Shown here: positions 1 through 11,604 of the stretch, in pieces
Layout: each line of letters starts with the position of its first letter
Numbering within the stretch: position 1 is the stretch's first letter
Source of the DNA: Saturnia japonica
Taxonomy: Eukaryota > Arthropoda > Insecta > Lepidoptera > Saturniidae
Direction of reading: 5' to 3'
DNA: 64,000 nucleotides
Assembly (NCBI GenBank): GCA_033032175.1
Contig: CM065322.1
Location: 16,492,001 to 16,556,000, forward strand
Position numbers and translations under genes: made by a program
Notes under the pieces: model-generated
The model's database searches: none
What the model saw: only the letters and a program-made list of their open reading frames with translations
What the model was told of the DNA's origin: nothing

Positions 1-1440
1 GCGAGCCTATTGGCATCAATCGAGCACAAAACCAAACTCCGAGCTGCTACTGAGATTTTAATAGGAAAAACATAGCAGTCGCGCATGGGACCACTAGGCT
101 AACTAGGCAGAAAATTTACCCAGAACTAATCGCGTCATAAGAATTATAGACTCCAAAATAAGTTATAATGGTTCATTTTATAATAATTTGACGCGTTTTA
201 GTATTATAGTATAGAACATAGCCCATAGTTACTGGACTATGTAATTATGCATCACCGGACAAACATCTACTGCGTCATTTAATTGGTCGTGAATGGGGGA
301 AAGTTTATTCATTCAAGGTCTGTGATTCAATTCTAATGCGTGACGGAGAGTATAACATTTCCAAGGAGAAATATTTAATAACAGTACTATCGCCATGACT
401 CTCGTTATTTATATAAACATGTATATATTTAGGTTGAGTACGTTGTATGAATTAGTTCTTGTTTTTAAGGTACCTGATATTCGCACTGTTTAGTGAATCG
501 ATTGAAGAATCAATATAAGCGTAGGTCCAGATAAATTCTAGTGTTATTTTATTTATTTGAAAAGCAATAAACAGTTAATTCTTTACTACTAATTTTAAAA
601 ATGTGATACCAACCGATATCAGTTTCCAATGAACAAATACGATCCTTTGCTAGTATCAATATCACGTAAAGGCGCGTTCAAACTCCCTTCCCGCCCTTGT
701 TACACATCGTAAGTTTAAATGACTCCCCCCCCCAAATTGTGTTACGTAGTACTTGTACGCCCTCTAACAGTTTACATAATTTGAATTTCTAACAGTCAAA
801 ATAGAACAGGAAACAATTTCAAATCTTAATAACAGTAAACTTATAAATACTTTAAAAAAAAACAGAGTTAAAAATGCAAAGGAATTTATCAAAAGCAATT
901 TTATAAAATACTTTGTCGTGTCAGTAAAAATTTAATACACTATGCATGCATGCATGTATGCCAATAAATAAATTTTATTTAAACATTTATCATACAATCT
1001 ATACCAAGAATTTTAAAACGGGAATGATTGCTAGCATTCAGCTAAGGACATTTAAAACTAATTAACAAGGAACAGGGTATCAGGGTATCTATATAATTTT
1101 AAGCAATTTGAATAATAATTATAATATTTGATCTCACTCTGTAAGGGCGGGCAAAACTGGAAAAGGTAGCTGCAAAAAAAAAACATTTAAACTTAACGTG
1201 TCTGATAAATCTATTTTGAATGCCTTTAATCTGACTAATATATTTGTCATACTGTGGATTCCCAATGACTGAGTCGTATTCTAATTTATGACAATTTGTT
1301 GTAGCATTATGTACAGAATTGGTGTCCTTTTCAGCGTTGAGTAGGTATTTTATATATTTCCGAATGCTGCAATATTAAAACTAAAAAAATAAATGCAAAC
1401 CGACCTCGTAACTGATCAAACACAATTATCATCATCATTA
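1..1440. other. AT-rich non-coding stretch
   Basis: No coding exon or recognisable RNA gene is visible. It contains short homopolymers (a C run near 723-733) and a short alternating GCAT tract near 942-958. I see nothing else in it. Confidence 0.5.
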
Positions 1441-1795
1441 TATTAATACGTAAAGCAAAAACTATGTACCCCTTTTTAAACGTATTGCGTGCACGGAAGA
1501 CTGAGATTTGTCATGCTTAAAGTTTATATGGAGAAGGAGTGCAGAAAGCTAAAATTTATCTATAATGTCTGTTACTAATATATTCAATGAAATAAATTAA
1601 GACTGCGAATCATAACTCGACCAGTGCCATTGAACTTAGACCCTCCAAAATATTGACATTGTCACTCAATGAACAGTGACAGCAAGTGATATAATATTTA
1701 TTGTTTAGATTCATACTGCAAATGTCAAACAGAAAATAGTATATGATTAAAAGTCGCTGGTCGAATTTCGATTATTGGGCGACCGCTAATTCTAT
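1441..1795 (+). repeat. Dispersed repeat family A, copy 1
   Basis: This is one of six copies in the window (others at 15018, 22421, 42972, 51278 and 53079). Each starts near TTAATACGTGAAGC and ends near GGGCGAYCGCTAGT. The internal landmarks keep the same order: GTGCACGGAAGACTG, GAAGGAGTGCAGAAAGCT, GTGCCATTGAACTTAGAC and AAACAGAAAATAG. There is no coding capacity and I see no terminal inverted repeat, so the class (SINE, LINE tail or Helitron-like) is open. Confidence 0.8.
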
Positions 1796-1849
1796 TAAAT
1801 AGACTGTACGTAAGATTGGTATTTTAATATTTTTTCCTGGGCAACCGAG

Positions 1850-2012
1850 GAGTGCTCGGTGTCTTTTAAACAAAAAAGAAAAACACCTATATAGGTAAAC
1901 TTGGAATGTTTTACATTATCTAAATGCAAAGTTTTATCGAAATCGTTGGAGCCGTTTCCGAGAAACCAATTATATATATATCTATATACAAGAATTACAC
2001 ACTTAATATAAT
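1850..2012 (+). repeat. Dispersed repeat family B, copy 1
   Basis: It matches 15815-15930 almost base for base around ATGCAAAGTTTTATCGAAAT and GGAGCCGTTTCCGA. A more diverged reverse copy lies near 54735-54835. It is a short non-coding repeat terminus of unknown parent. Confidence 0.6.
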
Positions 2013-2334
2013 AAGATATACTTCGAACGTGGGAAGGTTAACCTGTGGGAAGAGGTGTATGATTACCCCAGTTAAAGCATCTTATGAGTTAGTCGTATAG
2101 TTTCTGAGAAAATCTGGCAACGCAAATACAAACATAACCGGTAAACCGAGAACCTTCTTTTGAAATGACTTATCACCGACTCCAACATATAGTTATAAGT
2201 ATGAAGTGTTGAATTGATTGTTAAATTATACATTACCTTTTTTTTGGGAAGTTCTAAAAAATTACTTTATTGCAAACGAGCAATGTTCCCTATCCTCTGT
2301 TTTTCTTTTGACTTTATCTTTCAAATTTTGGAAA

Positions 2335-2562
2335 AAGCTTCGTCTATGTTTTCCTCTTCCTCGCTTTCCTTCAAAAATTGTTTTAAATAGTCATGTCTAA
2401 TCATTTTTCCTCTTCTGTTATCTATGTTACACAGCAACTGTCTTTCCTTGTCAACCATTCTTAACACTTCCTCATTTGTTATCATTTCAGTTCAGCTAAT
2501 ATTCTCCATTCGTCTCCAACACCACATCTCAAAAGCAGAACACCTATCTCTAACTAAAGGGT
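2335..2562 (-). pseudogene. RTE-like LINE C-terminal relic
   Basis: On the minus strand the translation reads RDRCSAFEMWCWRRMENIS, a stop, then TNEEVLRMV, and further on KRGKM-like residues (RRGKMIRHDYL). This is the C-terminal region that follows the reverse transcriptase in many insect RTE-type non-LTR elements (usual pattern AFEMWCYRRM...SWTxxVTNEEVL). A stop codon replaces the conserved Trp region. No reverse transcriptase core remains, so this is a short dead fragment. The family call rests on this motif alone. Confidence 0.6.
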
Positions 2563-2871
2563 TAGTATCAATTTTCAGCACATAGAGAGTTAAGTGTTTG
2601 AATTCTATGGTAAACAATTTATTATCAAGATAATTGTAAAATTATGCATTTTTAATGTTACAATGTTAGTTACATTGTTTCTGTTATTTATTTATAGTAT
2701 TAATTTTATTTTATTATTAGTAGTGTTTCATACGTTGTATTAACTTACTCGTACTTAATTTTATTTTATTTTTAAAATTACATTTGCGTTATTTTATTTT
2801 ATCAATGTAGTGGGCGCCTATAACAGGTTCGCGTATCTGTATTAGACTTAAGGTAGGACCGCACTAGAGCG

Positions 2872-3004
2872 GCGCTGCGCGTCAAAATATACTATATATT
2901 ATTTTGTATAGGGCATATCTCACTAGAGCAGCACTACCTTTCGCGTCGCGGCATATTTACCTCCAAAAGAATATTTTGACGAGCAGCGCCGCTACACACA
3001 GTGC
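2872..3004. mobile_element. MITE with inverted termini
   Basis: The left end carries GCGGCGCTGCGCGTCAAAAT and the right end carries its near reverse complement (ATATTTTGACGAGCAGCGCC). That gives imperfect terminal inverted repeats around a roughly 60-base core with no ORF. The downstream bases (GAGAATGCCCACTATCCATA) recur at 18335-18380, where the GC-rich part is rearranged. Confidence 0.6.
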
Positions 3005-3156
3005 TAAAGGAGAATGCCCACTATCCATAGACATTTTGGTCCTAGGTGAACGCATGTAAAAATATATTGACATAATAATATATAATTTTCCTATTCAATT
3101 GGCAGATATCACGTTTTACTTTTCTTTTTTATTAGTCGTCATATGTCGGTTTTGCG

Positions 3157-3468
3157 TCGTAGCCACAATCTCACCTGATCTTAATCGTCGATGTGGCTCA
3201 AGATGATAGCACGTTGAGCCTAGTGAATACTTTCCAAATTCAGCTGCCGGAAAACACCAATTGGTGTTTGGAGACAGATTTTCAACTTGAGGGTAGTAGC
3301 TAGCCAGGCGGGAATTAGAAAAAAACCTACCACCATGCTATCATCACGAGGTTTTCCTTTACCGAAAGCTCAAGGTCTAGCTCAAATCATTGCAGGGATT
3401 CGAACTCGCGTGGATCGACGCAGTATCTGTATACGCTACAAACTGAGCCATCATTGCTTCAAGAAATA
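3157..3468 (-). mobile_element. tRNA-derived SINE (family 1), copy 1
   Basis: On the minus strand the head reads GCTCAGTTTGTAGCG, a pol III A-box region as in tRNA, followed by GAGTTCGAATCCCTG, a good B box. The tail ends in the sequence complementary to CACAATCTCACCTGATCTTA. Other copies are at 50948-51222, 52592-52745 (partial) and 60962-61268, with a fragment at 16498-16545. Internal ORFs are fortuitous. Confidence 0.8.
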
Positions 3469-3944
3469 AAAAAGCATACAGTTTTTATTTACTCATTTTA
3501 ATGCAACTCTTAGGTAAATCGATATTTTCTATTATGTATTGTAACATCGAAACCAATTTGACAGTCAAGCTAGCCGTCTATCAATTCATTATTCTCCCAC
3601 ACTCGCGATGTCATGACGTAATATCCTCTCAGTCTAACTAACCTAGTCTGTGTTGTCGTGTAAGCACAGAATATTCCCGGGGTATAACGCTCTGTACTCT
3701 GTATGTCCCTTAGGGATTTTGGTATCATTAGAGATCTTCTTTCACTAATAAACTAACTAAACATGAAAATATAATCGTAATATAGTTTATTTAAGTTTTG
3801 TAATATAAAAAGTGGTATGTATTTACTTTATAATAAATAAATACTGATTTTTTATATAAACCTCAACTTTTTTCTAAACCAACTCCTTAGCCAATTGAAT
3901 AGAAAAATTGTATAATAATATGCCCATACATTTTTACACGGAGG

Positions 3945-4124
3945 GGAGTGATGTAGCGACATCATCTCGCCACATACGACGCATCCTACATCGCGATGTT
4001 AAAATTAACCCAACAATTGAAATATATAAAAGAAGCCGACAACAACCGTCGGGCAGCGGCTCGCCAGTCTCAACACCCGTCTGGTCGGAGGATCCTCTCT
4101 TTTATTGTGGAGCTGGTAATAATC
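3945..4124 (+). repeat. Repeat X flanking the left palindrome arm
   Basis: The stretch TAGCGACATC...CTCGCCACATA...CATCGCGATGTTAAAATTAA...GTCTGGTCGGAGGATCCTC recurs in reverse complement at about 18395-18500. The left copy has about 55 extra bases in the middle. It lies directly outside the left palindrome arm. The 18.4 kb copy lies directly next to repeat F, which in turn flanks the right arm. Confidence 0.6.
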
Positions 4125-4352
4125 GCTCCCACAGGTTTAGTAACAGATGTTATCAATACGAACAAATATATGATAAATACAAGTTCCCAGCAATGTGATC
4201 ACAAGCAGTGCTATTAATTTACCAAAATCAACCAACCCATTCTTAATTCTTTGACAATACCCACAAAGCTTAGTACTGTTCTTTTACATGAATTACATTT
4301 CATAAAGGGATAGTAGCAATAGTAATTAACTATCTAACATTCTATTTTATAG

Positions 4353-5592
4353 GACATCGACAATAGTAATGCTGTCAGAGCCAGTCCAGATGTGAATCGA
4401 AATGCTAATCACAGGTAAAATTGTCGTATCTAAATTCTATAAGACTACCTAATCTGTAATATTTGAAATGAAGTTTAAGGAACTAATGCCGATTAACACA
4501 TGAGTTTTTATTAAAACCGAGTTTTTATTAAAACCAAATGCTATTTCAGAATAATATTAACGTAAACAAACTTATATTTACATTATGCCCTCGAATTATA
4601 ATATATTAAAGTAATAGAGAAGCCGTTTCAAACAAAATTCGTACAAAGTATTGCAAAAAGTACGTGGGAACAGATTAAACAGAAATTTGCTAAGTTGTAT
4701 GTTTTCAATTATAGTCCATGGTAGATAAAATGTTTTAAAAGTAATTACAGCTTTAAATTGGTTAAAATGGTGTAACTGTGAATAAATAGGTTCTTCATTG
4801 CACTTTTAGCTCGTACACTAGCGACCGCAATGCTATAAAACATTTAATACCAACTAACTAGCTATAATGTGGAAAAAGTAGTATTATTGTCGATAGTGCA
4901 ATAGGAAATGAAACATATTTTAATAATAAATAAAAATTCGGACACAGCCTTTGTATTTTGTTATCAGCTGGTGGAATGTGAAAGCTGAGAGTAATGACGC
5001 CGACTCCAGGTGCTCCTATTCCAGCACCAGTACTCCACCGCCTGTGAGTTCCTCCTTTTTATTTTCTTACCCAGTCTGCTCTTACTTTTCAAAATCTTTA
5101 GATTTATGGCTCATATTATCCACCTTGTGAGTTCACTGTGTTCTGCAAGTATCACTCTGTACCTTTTGATAAGGCGCTTAAAATTTCGTTAACATAATCA
5201 ATTACAGTCATATTTATATCAGTCCCTTAGGATTATTACTGAATCTAAATGTAAGCTCCCAAATCCAGAAATTGTGAACCGTTTTGCGTTTTAAGAAAAT
5301 TGTCTTACGCAGTTTGTGTATAGTGAGCATTCATTTAAAATACATCTGTTTCATTGATTATCCTTAATTTGAGATAATGTCAACAATCGTCTATGAATTC
5401 ATCAGACTAAATCTTTACTTTCAATAAAATAAATTAATAGGAAACTCGGTAATTTATTTCCAGGAGTCCGAAGATTCCAGACCTCAAGTGGTAGCAGCCC
5501 GTGGAGACAGTATCATTGCTGTTGCTAACCCAGCAATACATGCGCCTCATACGCTCCATGCGCTTCACCCAGCCAGAAACCATTCCAATTGA
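4353..5592 (+). CDS. 3' exons of an unrecognised gene (left copy)
   Basis: Three exons at 4353-4414, 4968-5043 and 5464-5592 join in phase to 88 codons plus TGA. Each intron has AG at its end and GT at its start (GTAAAA, GTGAGT). The split codon AG|C between exons 1 and 2 gives Ser and the next junction is phase 0. Exon 1 has no start codon, so it continues from an upstream exon not found here. The peptide holds WWNVKAES, a Ser/Thr/Pro run (SYSSTSTPPP), RPQVVAARGDSII and a His/Pro-rich end closing in PARNHSN. That looks like a cytoplasmic or disordered C-terminus. I do not recognise the family. The right arm carries the same exons in mirror image (33174-34435) with identical exon lengths, which supports the model. 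The upstream limit of the palindrome arm is only about 230 bases before exon 1. Confidence 0.65.
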
Positions 5593-7657
5593 TCTTAAGA
5601 AAAGTCTTTGTCTTTGGTCGCTGGCCCATTCTAAATTTGCTTATATAAATGAAAACGCCTAGATACATAGAACATTAGATAAATCAGTTCACATATGACC
5701 ATTATTTATATGTAATCCAAATAATTTCAAGTCCCCTGCACTATGCACATTTAGCAATTAATAAATCACAAATTTATGTAAAGATTAGCCGGACAGGAAC
5801 TCCGTTTCTATGATAATTTAAATAGGCTTAAACAGTGGCATAATAACATATAATGTCTTTTTTTGGACATTTCAAATATTATGTCGATTGGAAATATGCT
5901 ATGTATTAAAAACATTTAATACTATTAATATCTCGTAGAAAATTAATAATGCAAATTTCTGGAACAATTTGCATTTTACTTGTCTTATTATGCCACTGTC
6001 GTTACCTCCAAAAGTTTTAAATATAAAGAAATTTGAAGAGTTGTTTACAATATAATTTTCAATTTAAAATAGTCCATAGAAAATGTAGACTTATTATTGT
6101 GTTCAGTTGATTGCACGCTTTCTGAGTTCTACAAACTTCTGCTTCCATCACATAAAAAATTTAAATGATTTATTTTCAAGTTTAGATGTTACTTGAACAG
6201 CTTCTTTATCAGAGTAATCTGCCGTAGCTACCTTTAATTCGTTTGCCCAACCATAAAAATAACTTCAATTTTCAGTTTAACACCTTATAATTTCACGGGA
6301 TTTTATTAACACATAGGTCAATACTTAACTTTGCATTCAATTAGAGTTGAGCAACTTCAAAATGTGAAGAAAGTGAAAATCATTCCAGCAAACGACATCG
6401 AATATTGATTATTGAACATATAATTTTAAGTGAAGCCATAATATGCCTTTTAGTTTATTTAATGCGACGGTAAGGCCAAATCTGACTTATTTTATGAGTT
6501 TTGAATATCTTGCCTCTTGGAGGCTGGAGGTTGGCAAGACCACATTGTAAATTATCCCGTTGAAAGCAAAAAAAATGTAATAGCTCTTCTGTGATATGAT
6601 ATAATTTCTTCTTTTAATTATAGGATGAATATTCCTTTTAGTTTGCCGTTGCTTTTCTGTTAGATCGTTTTTAGCAGATTTAGCAAACAAATTTTATATG
6701 GACACCAAAACTCTTCCATTTCTCCAACTCTGCCGAGTTGACAATAGATTACTAAACGACTAATTCTCCCGAAGTTGTTGGAATGTGGTATCTATTGTGT
6801 TTCGATAGTTACACGTGAGAGCCATTTCTATATCTAAGCTTATTACCATATTAAATAAAATTAAATTGTGCTCAAACGGTAACCTACAGAAATAAAATAA
6901 AAATGGTATTTAGTTTCAATCTACCCTTACTTTTTGATGAATATCGTAATGCGAAGCAAATACCTTTCATTTAATCTTGATCCCCTGGTAATTTAGGTTA
7001 ACTATCAACTTATTCGATCATATTTATCTGCATAAAAAAGGTAATACATTAATCTATTTCTCATAATCCATCCATATTACGTTTATTGACATAGTCAATA
7101 TTTGAAAACCTGTCTCTGCTATGTGTTTTAAAAGATTCTTCGGCAAACATGATCAGATCAGCCTCACTAGTACTTTAATTTTGACGCATAAATTCAGTTT
7201 CGTTCAATACAGCTTACTCAAAAAAATTAGAAAAAGTTTATTAACTAAGCTCTATAGAATTATTGCTATTAACCTGATTATGAAGAATTATGTATCAACC
7301 TGTAGCCAAGAACGAATAAGTATGTTCCGCTTGAGAGCAAGTCCTCCACTAGACTTAGCGAGCTACCATCACAGGCTACATCGTCACTTAAGATCAGGCG
7401 AGATTGTGACCATAGCGACATAAAAATAAGTAAAGTATAAATAATTAAATAAATATCGGGGGGAAATTAAAGATCGGGAATACCGTTGACTAAAAGAGAT
7501 AAGAATTTATCGACAATGGTTGTTAACGTACAACATAAACGCTTATCACAATCCGCAGTGTGAGATACCGAAGTGAGTCATCAAACGGTTTTAGAGTTCA
7601 CAACCTTCCGCTTCAGAAGTCCTTTCTTTTAGCTTATCAGTTGATATAAGTTCTTTT
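5593..7657. other. Palindrome arm, no confirmed gene
   Basis: The whole stretch is mirrored at 31180-33170. Short frames at 6487-6690 (-) and 7121-7423 (+) persist in both arms, but indels shift them between copies. The second runs into a fragment of the SINE family 1 tail (7360-7420). I do not call a gene here. The mirrored frame at 32500-32721 (+), starting with KVFFGWTNELKVATADYSD, may be an old coding relic. It is broken in the left copy. Confidence 0.4.
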
Positions 7658-7670
7658 AGGACTTCTTCTG
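7658..7670. repeat. Target-site duplication, left, of R1-clade LINE
   Basis: AGGACTTCTTCTG here is repeated at 10896-10908, directly after the poly(A) tail. The mirrored locus near 31160 has a single copy with no insertion. The first A could belong to the tail, so the duplication is 12-13 bases. Confidence 0.95.
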
Positions 7671-7672
7671 CC

Positions 7673-10589
7673 GCCTGGGGGGGCTATGGTGTGGTGGGAG
7701 TCTACTTCTCCCCCAACCGGCCCTTGGGAGAGTTCGAGGTATTCCTCGACTCCCTGGGGCCAGTGGTTAGGCGGCTGTCACCGCTCCCCGTGGTTCTGCT
7801 TGGCGACCTGAACGCCAAGTCGCGGACATGGGGAGCAGTCGCCACGAACCCCCGAGGGTCAGTGGTGGAGGAGTGGGCAGTCCAGGCTGGGCTGTCCCTC
7901 CTCAACCGGGGGGCCGTGCACACGTGCGTGCGACAGAACGGAGGGTCCGTGGTGGATGTTTCTTTCGCCACGCCGTCTGTCGCACGCCGTGTGCAGGATT
8001 GGAGGGTGTTGGAGGAGGTGGAGACCCTCTCTGATCACCGGTATATCCGGTTTGAGGTCTCCACCTCCTCAAGGGAGCTGGCGCGCAGTGCTCGGGGTGG
8101 GTCGTTTTTCCTCCGTTGGGTGGTTAGCCGCCTCAACCGGCAGCTTGCGGAAGAGGCGGCAATCGTCCAGAGCTGGCGCGCGCCGGCTCCTAGTGATGAA
8201 GAGATCGACGCGACCGCGGACCGTTTTCGTAGGGCCCTTACGGCGGTCTGCGACGCGTCGATGCCGCGGGGCAAAAACCGCCCGCAAAGTAGGCGGGCGG
8301 TGTATTGGTGGACCCCGGAGATTGCCGATCTCCGGGTGGCCTGCTCCGCGGCGCGGCGGCAGCTTCAGCGCTGCCGCCGGCGGCAAACCCGTATAGCGGG
8401 AGAGGAGGCCCGGCTGCTTGGCCACTACAGGGAAGCCAGGAAGTCCCTGCAGGTGGCCATCAGCCGGGCAAAGGATGAGCAGTGGGAGGAGCTCCTCAGG
8501 ACTCTGGACAGGGACCCGTGGGGGCGCCCGTACCGGGTAGCCCGGAAGAAGTACAGGGGGCAGGCGCCCCCATTAACGGAGTCCCTGGACTCAGAGGTCC
8601 TGGGGAGGGTCGTGGCCACGTTGCTGCCCGACCCTCCGGAGCTCCTCCCGCCCCCCATGCTATATGGGAGTGTTGCGGAGGAGCTGTTGCCACCCCCCCC
8701 CCGTCACTGAGGAGGAGATGGGGTCGGTGGTGGAGCGCCTCCGCAACAAGCGGAGGGCGCCAGGCCCGGATGGAGTTCCGGGCCGGGTGTTGTGTGTGGC
8801 GTTGGACCACATGGGGGGAGAGCTTCGGGAGCTTTTCAACCGCTGTTTGTCGGCTGGAAGGTTCCCGAAGCTCTGGAAGATGGGGCGACTCTGCCTTCTG
8901 GCGAAGGAGGGTCGCCCCCCGGACTGCCCGTCCTCGTACCGGCCCCTCGTGCTGCTGGACGACACGGGGAAGATGCTGGAGCGCATCCTGGCGTCTCGTG
9001 TCGTCCGGCACATGGAGGAAGTTGGGCCGGTACTTTCGGACCGGCAGTTCGGTTTCCGGAGAGGGCGTTCAACGCTGGACGCCCTCTCCACCCTGAAGGA
9101 GTGGTCCGTGGAGGCGGCCGAGGGGGGAGGTAGGTTGTTGGCGGTGTCAATCGACATCGCCAACGCCTTCAACAGTCTGCCGCACGGTGTTATACGGGAG
9201 GCGCTCCGGTTTTTCGGAGTGCCCTCGTACCTGCGGCGGCTGTTGGGGGACTACCTCCAGGGCAGGGAGGTCGCCTTCGTGGACGGCGGAGGTAGTGTGG
9301 TCCGGCGCCACATTGGGTGCGGTGTTCCACAGGGGTCGGTGTTGGGGCCGCTCCTGTGGAACATGGGCTACGACTGGGTGCTCCGCGTAGCGCTCCCTTC
9401 GGGGTTGCGAGTGCTATGCTACGCGGACGACACCCTAGTCGTGGCCCGGGGGGGAAGATTTGAGGAGGTGGCGCGCCTGGCCACAGAGGGCGTTGCACTT
9501 GTGGTCGGGCGCATAAAGGCGTTGGGTCTCAGGGTGGCGGCCGAGAAGACCGAGGCCATTCTATTTCATGGGCCTCGGTGTGGGCCGCCTCCTGGGGCTC
9601 ACATATATGTAGAGAATGTTAGGGTCCGGGTTGGGGCCCAGGTAAAATATCTGGGCCTCACCCTGGACGGGCGATGGCGGTTCGAGTCCCACTTCAAGGG
9701 ACTCGAACCGCGGATAGTGGGGGCGGCGGCAGCTCTCGGACGGCTTCTTCCGAACTCGGGAGGGCCGGGCGCGAGCTGCCGCCGTCTGTTTGCGGGGGTG
9801 GTGAGGAGCATGGCCGTCTACGGGGCACCGATCTGGGTAGATGCTCTCAGCGCCACGAACAGACGCGTGCTGCGTTCTACGCAGCGTATCGTGGCGCTGA
9901 GAGCCATTCGCGGATACCGATCGGTGTCCGCGGGGGCGGCCTGCGTCCTTGCCGGCTCCCCGCCGTGGGAGTTGGAGGCGGAGGTGCTCGCCGCCGTGTA
10001 CAGGTTCACGGCGGCGGGGAGAGAGTTAGGGGAGCCTCCAGCTCCCACAGAGGTAGACCGGGTCCGGAGGGAGGCCCGGGAGGATGTTTTTAAGAGGTGG
10101 GAGGAGGACCTGGCGGACGCGCGCTATGGACATTATACCATAGATGCTGTCCGCCCGGTCCTCCGGGAATGGAGCAACAGGGAGCGTGGCTCCCTGAACT
10201 TTAGACTTGTGCAGGTGCTATCCGGACATGGTTGCTTCGGATGGTACCTGCACAAGATTGCAAGGAGGGAGTCAAACACTACGTGCCACGAGTGCGGGGC
10301 TGTAGAAGACACGGCGCAGCACACTCTGTCTGAGTGTGCTGCGTGGGTGGAGCAGCGCCGCACTCTGGCCGTAGCTGTTGGGGGAGATCTCTCGCTGCCG
10401 AGTGTGGTAAAAGCCATGCTCGGCAGCGAGCAAGCATGGACGGCGATGGCCTCCTTCTGCGAGGACGTCATCTCGCAGAAGGAGGCTGCGGAGAGGGTTC
10501 GCGAGAGGGATCCCCTGAGCGGCCCTCTCCGCCAAAGAAGAACGGGTGGTAGGAGGAGGCGGTTTATCCGTCAACTCCCGCCACCCTAG
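7673..10589 (+). pseudogene. R1-clade ORF2 polyprotein (EN-RT), frameshifted
   Basis: The product would be the endonuclease/reverse transcriptase that nicks target DNA and copies the element RNA in the nucleus. The first part (7673-8710) holds the C-terminal half of an apurinic-type endonuclease, with GDLNAKSRTWG (about 7801) and the LSDHRY motif (about 8031). The second part (about 8664-10589) is in a different frame and holds the reverse transcriptase: SYRPLVLLD, FGFRRGRST, SIDIANAFNSLPH, GVPQGSVLGPLLWN and the catalytic LCYADD at about 9416-9433. A CxxC...HxxxxC knuckle (CHECGAVEDTAQHTLSEC) lies at about 10285. The frame changes in a run of ten C at 8693-8702. Otherwise the frame is fully open, so only the 5' truncation and one homopolymer slip break it. 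Confidence 0.9.
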
Positions 10590-10645
10590 CCGAACCAGAG
10601 GAGACGGGACGGGGGGGGCCCGTCTCCTCATTGCACTGGTTCGGC
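10589..10645 (+). other. Compound hairpin in R1-clade 3' UTR
   Basis: Starting at the last base of the stop codon, GCCGAACCAG (10589-10598) pairs with CTGGTTCGGC (10636-10645). GAGGAGACGGG (10598-10608) pairs with CCCGTCTCCTC (10619-10629). This gives a long two-part stem with a small bulge. Such a 3' structure could be the template feature recognised by the element's own reverse transcriptase; that role is inference. Confidence 0.7.
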
Positions 10646-11604
10646 AGGAGGAGGAGACGGCTATCGGGTGTACATAGCTGTCTCCTAATTAGGCCGGGGC
10701 CCGGTTAGCCGGGCCGGCCCCCGGGGCGGCGCGGCAGAATGCCAGCGCAGTACCCGCGTCGCCCCATTATGGGGCGGCTGTACACCGCGGAGTTTTTTAG
10801 TGAGTAGGACTCTCACATAACCACTCGACCCCCCAATTCGAGTGTGTACCCATGACGGGTTTTCCACTCCGCGTTAACAAAAAAAAAAAAAAAAAAGGAC
10901 TTCTTCTGATGGGATTACGAGTTACAACTGAACGAGAATTAGTAATACTAATTATTACCTCATGTTATATGATTATGAAGTTATCTACTAATTTGATAAT
11001 TGATAGTCAATATTAATAGGTAATAAGTAAATGTCTCGATTATATAAATCATTCATAATTGCCCACAACTAGTAATGACCTACGTAGAACGGTACAGTGT
11101 GCGTACGTGCGTACGTACTACACACCGTTCTTGCAAACAGCAGTAAGCTTTATTCTACGCAAATGAAGCTAGTTTGGAAGTCCATGATGTTATTCCACAT
11201 CCCATCAAAACCGATTAGTTCCGTTAAATGTTTTTATGCAATCAGTTTCATCCATGTATTTCGATATGATTTACGCATGTCAACAATTTCTTAATTTTCT
11301 GCAGTAGATATTTGTTTTTTGAACTGTATTTAACACAATGTGTAATGCAATTATAACAACTAATCACAAGTTTTTAAGCGTTGATACCAGCCACTATGTA
11401 TACTTCTCCGTGTGTAAGTGTCTGTAAATATACATAATATATTATATAACAAACCTAAATGTATAAATAATTTAGAAACCGGCATTGCCTTAATGTTATT
11501 TAAATATAATTTTTACATGAAAGCTGTTTTATTGTAACACTAACGAAACATCCTTGTTTGTAAAGCTAAAGATTTGTTGCTTGTTAATGGTTTGCAGTAC
11601 AAAT

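Larger units (their letters stand above)
7671..10895 (+). mobile_element. 5'-truncated R1-clade non-LTR retrotransposon
   Basis: This 3.2 kb insertion is strikingly GC-rich against AT-rich surroundings. It begins inside the endonuclease domain of ORF2 and ends in a 3' UTR and poly(A) run (about 10879-10895). A 12-13 base target-site duplication flanks it. ORF1 and the start of ORF2 are missing, as expected from incomplete target-primed reverse transcription. The right palindrome arm has the empty site, so this copy inserted after the arms duplicated. R1-clade assignment rests on the order endonuclease, reverse transcriptase, CCHC-like C-terminal motif. Unlike canonical R1, it is not in 28S rDNA. 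Confidence 0.95.

Noticed and set aside
3472..3760. Frames overlapping the duplicated exons, such as 33472-33756 minus and 5010-5192 plus
   Set aside because: They read the middle exon in other frames or run through its donor into the intron. The spliced model explains both arms better. (Coordinates given for this entry are only the short region upstream in the left flank, where I also saw nothing coding.)
3908..4217. Two overlapping frames (96 and 73 codons) near the left palindrome edge
   Set aside because: They lie in repeat X and cross the arm boundary. The mirrored locus does not keep the frame.
7121..7423. 100-codon frame mirrored at 31405-31707
   Set aside because: It runs into a SINE-tail fragment and resembles no protein. 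Presence in both arms follows from the duplication alone.
7702..10631. Many overlapping frames on both strands between 7.7 and 10.6 kb (for example 8660-9172 minus, 9674-10093 plus)
   Set aside because: They are shadows of the GC-rich R1-clade ORF2, which has the recognisable domains. Stops are rare in the other frames only because of base composition.
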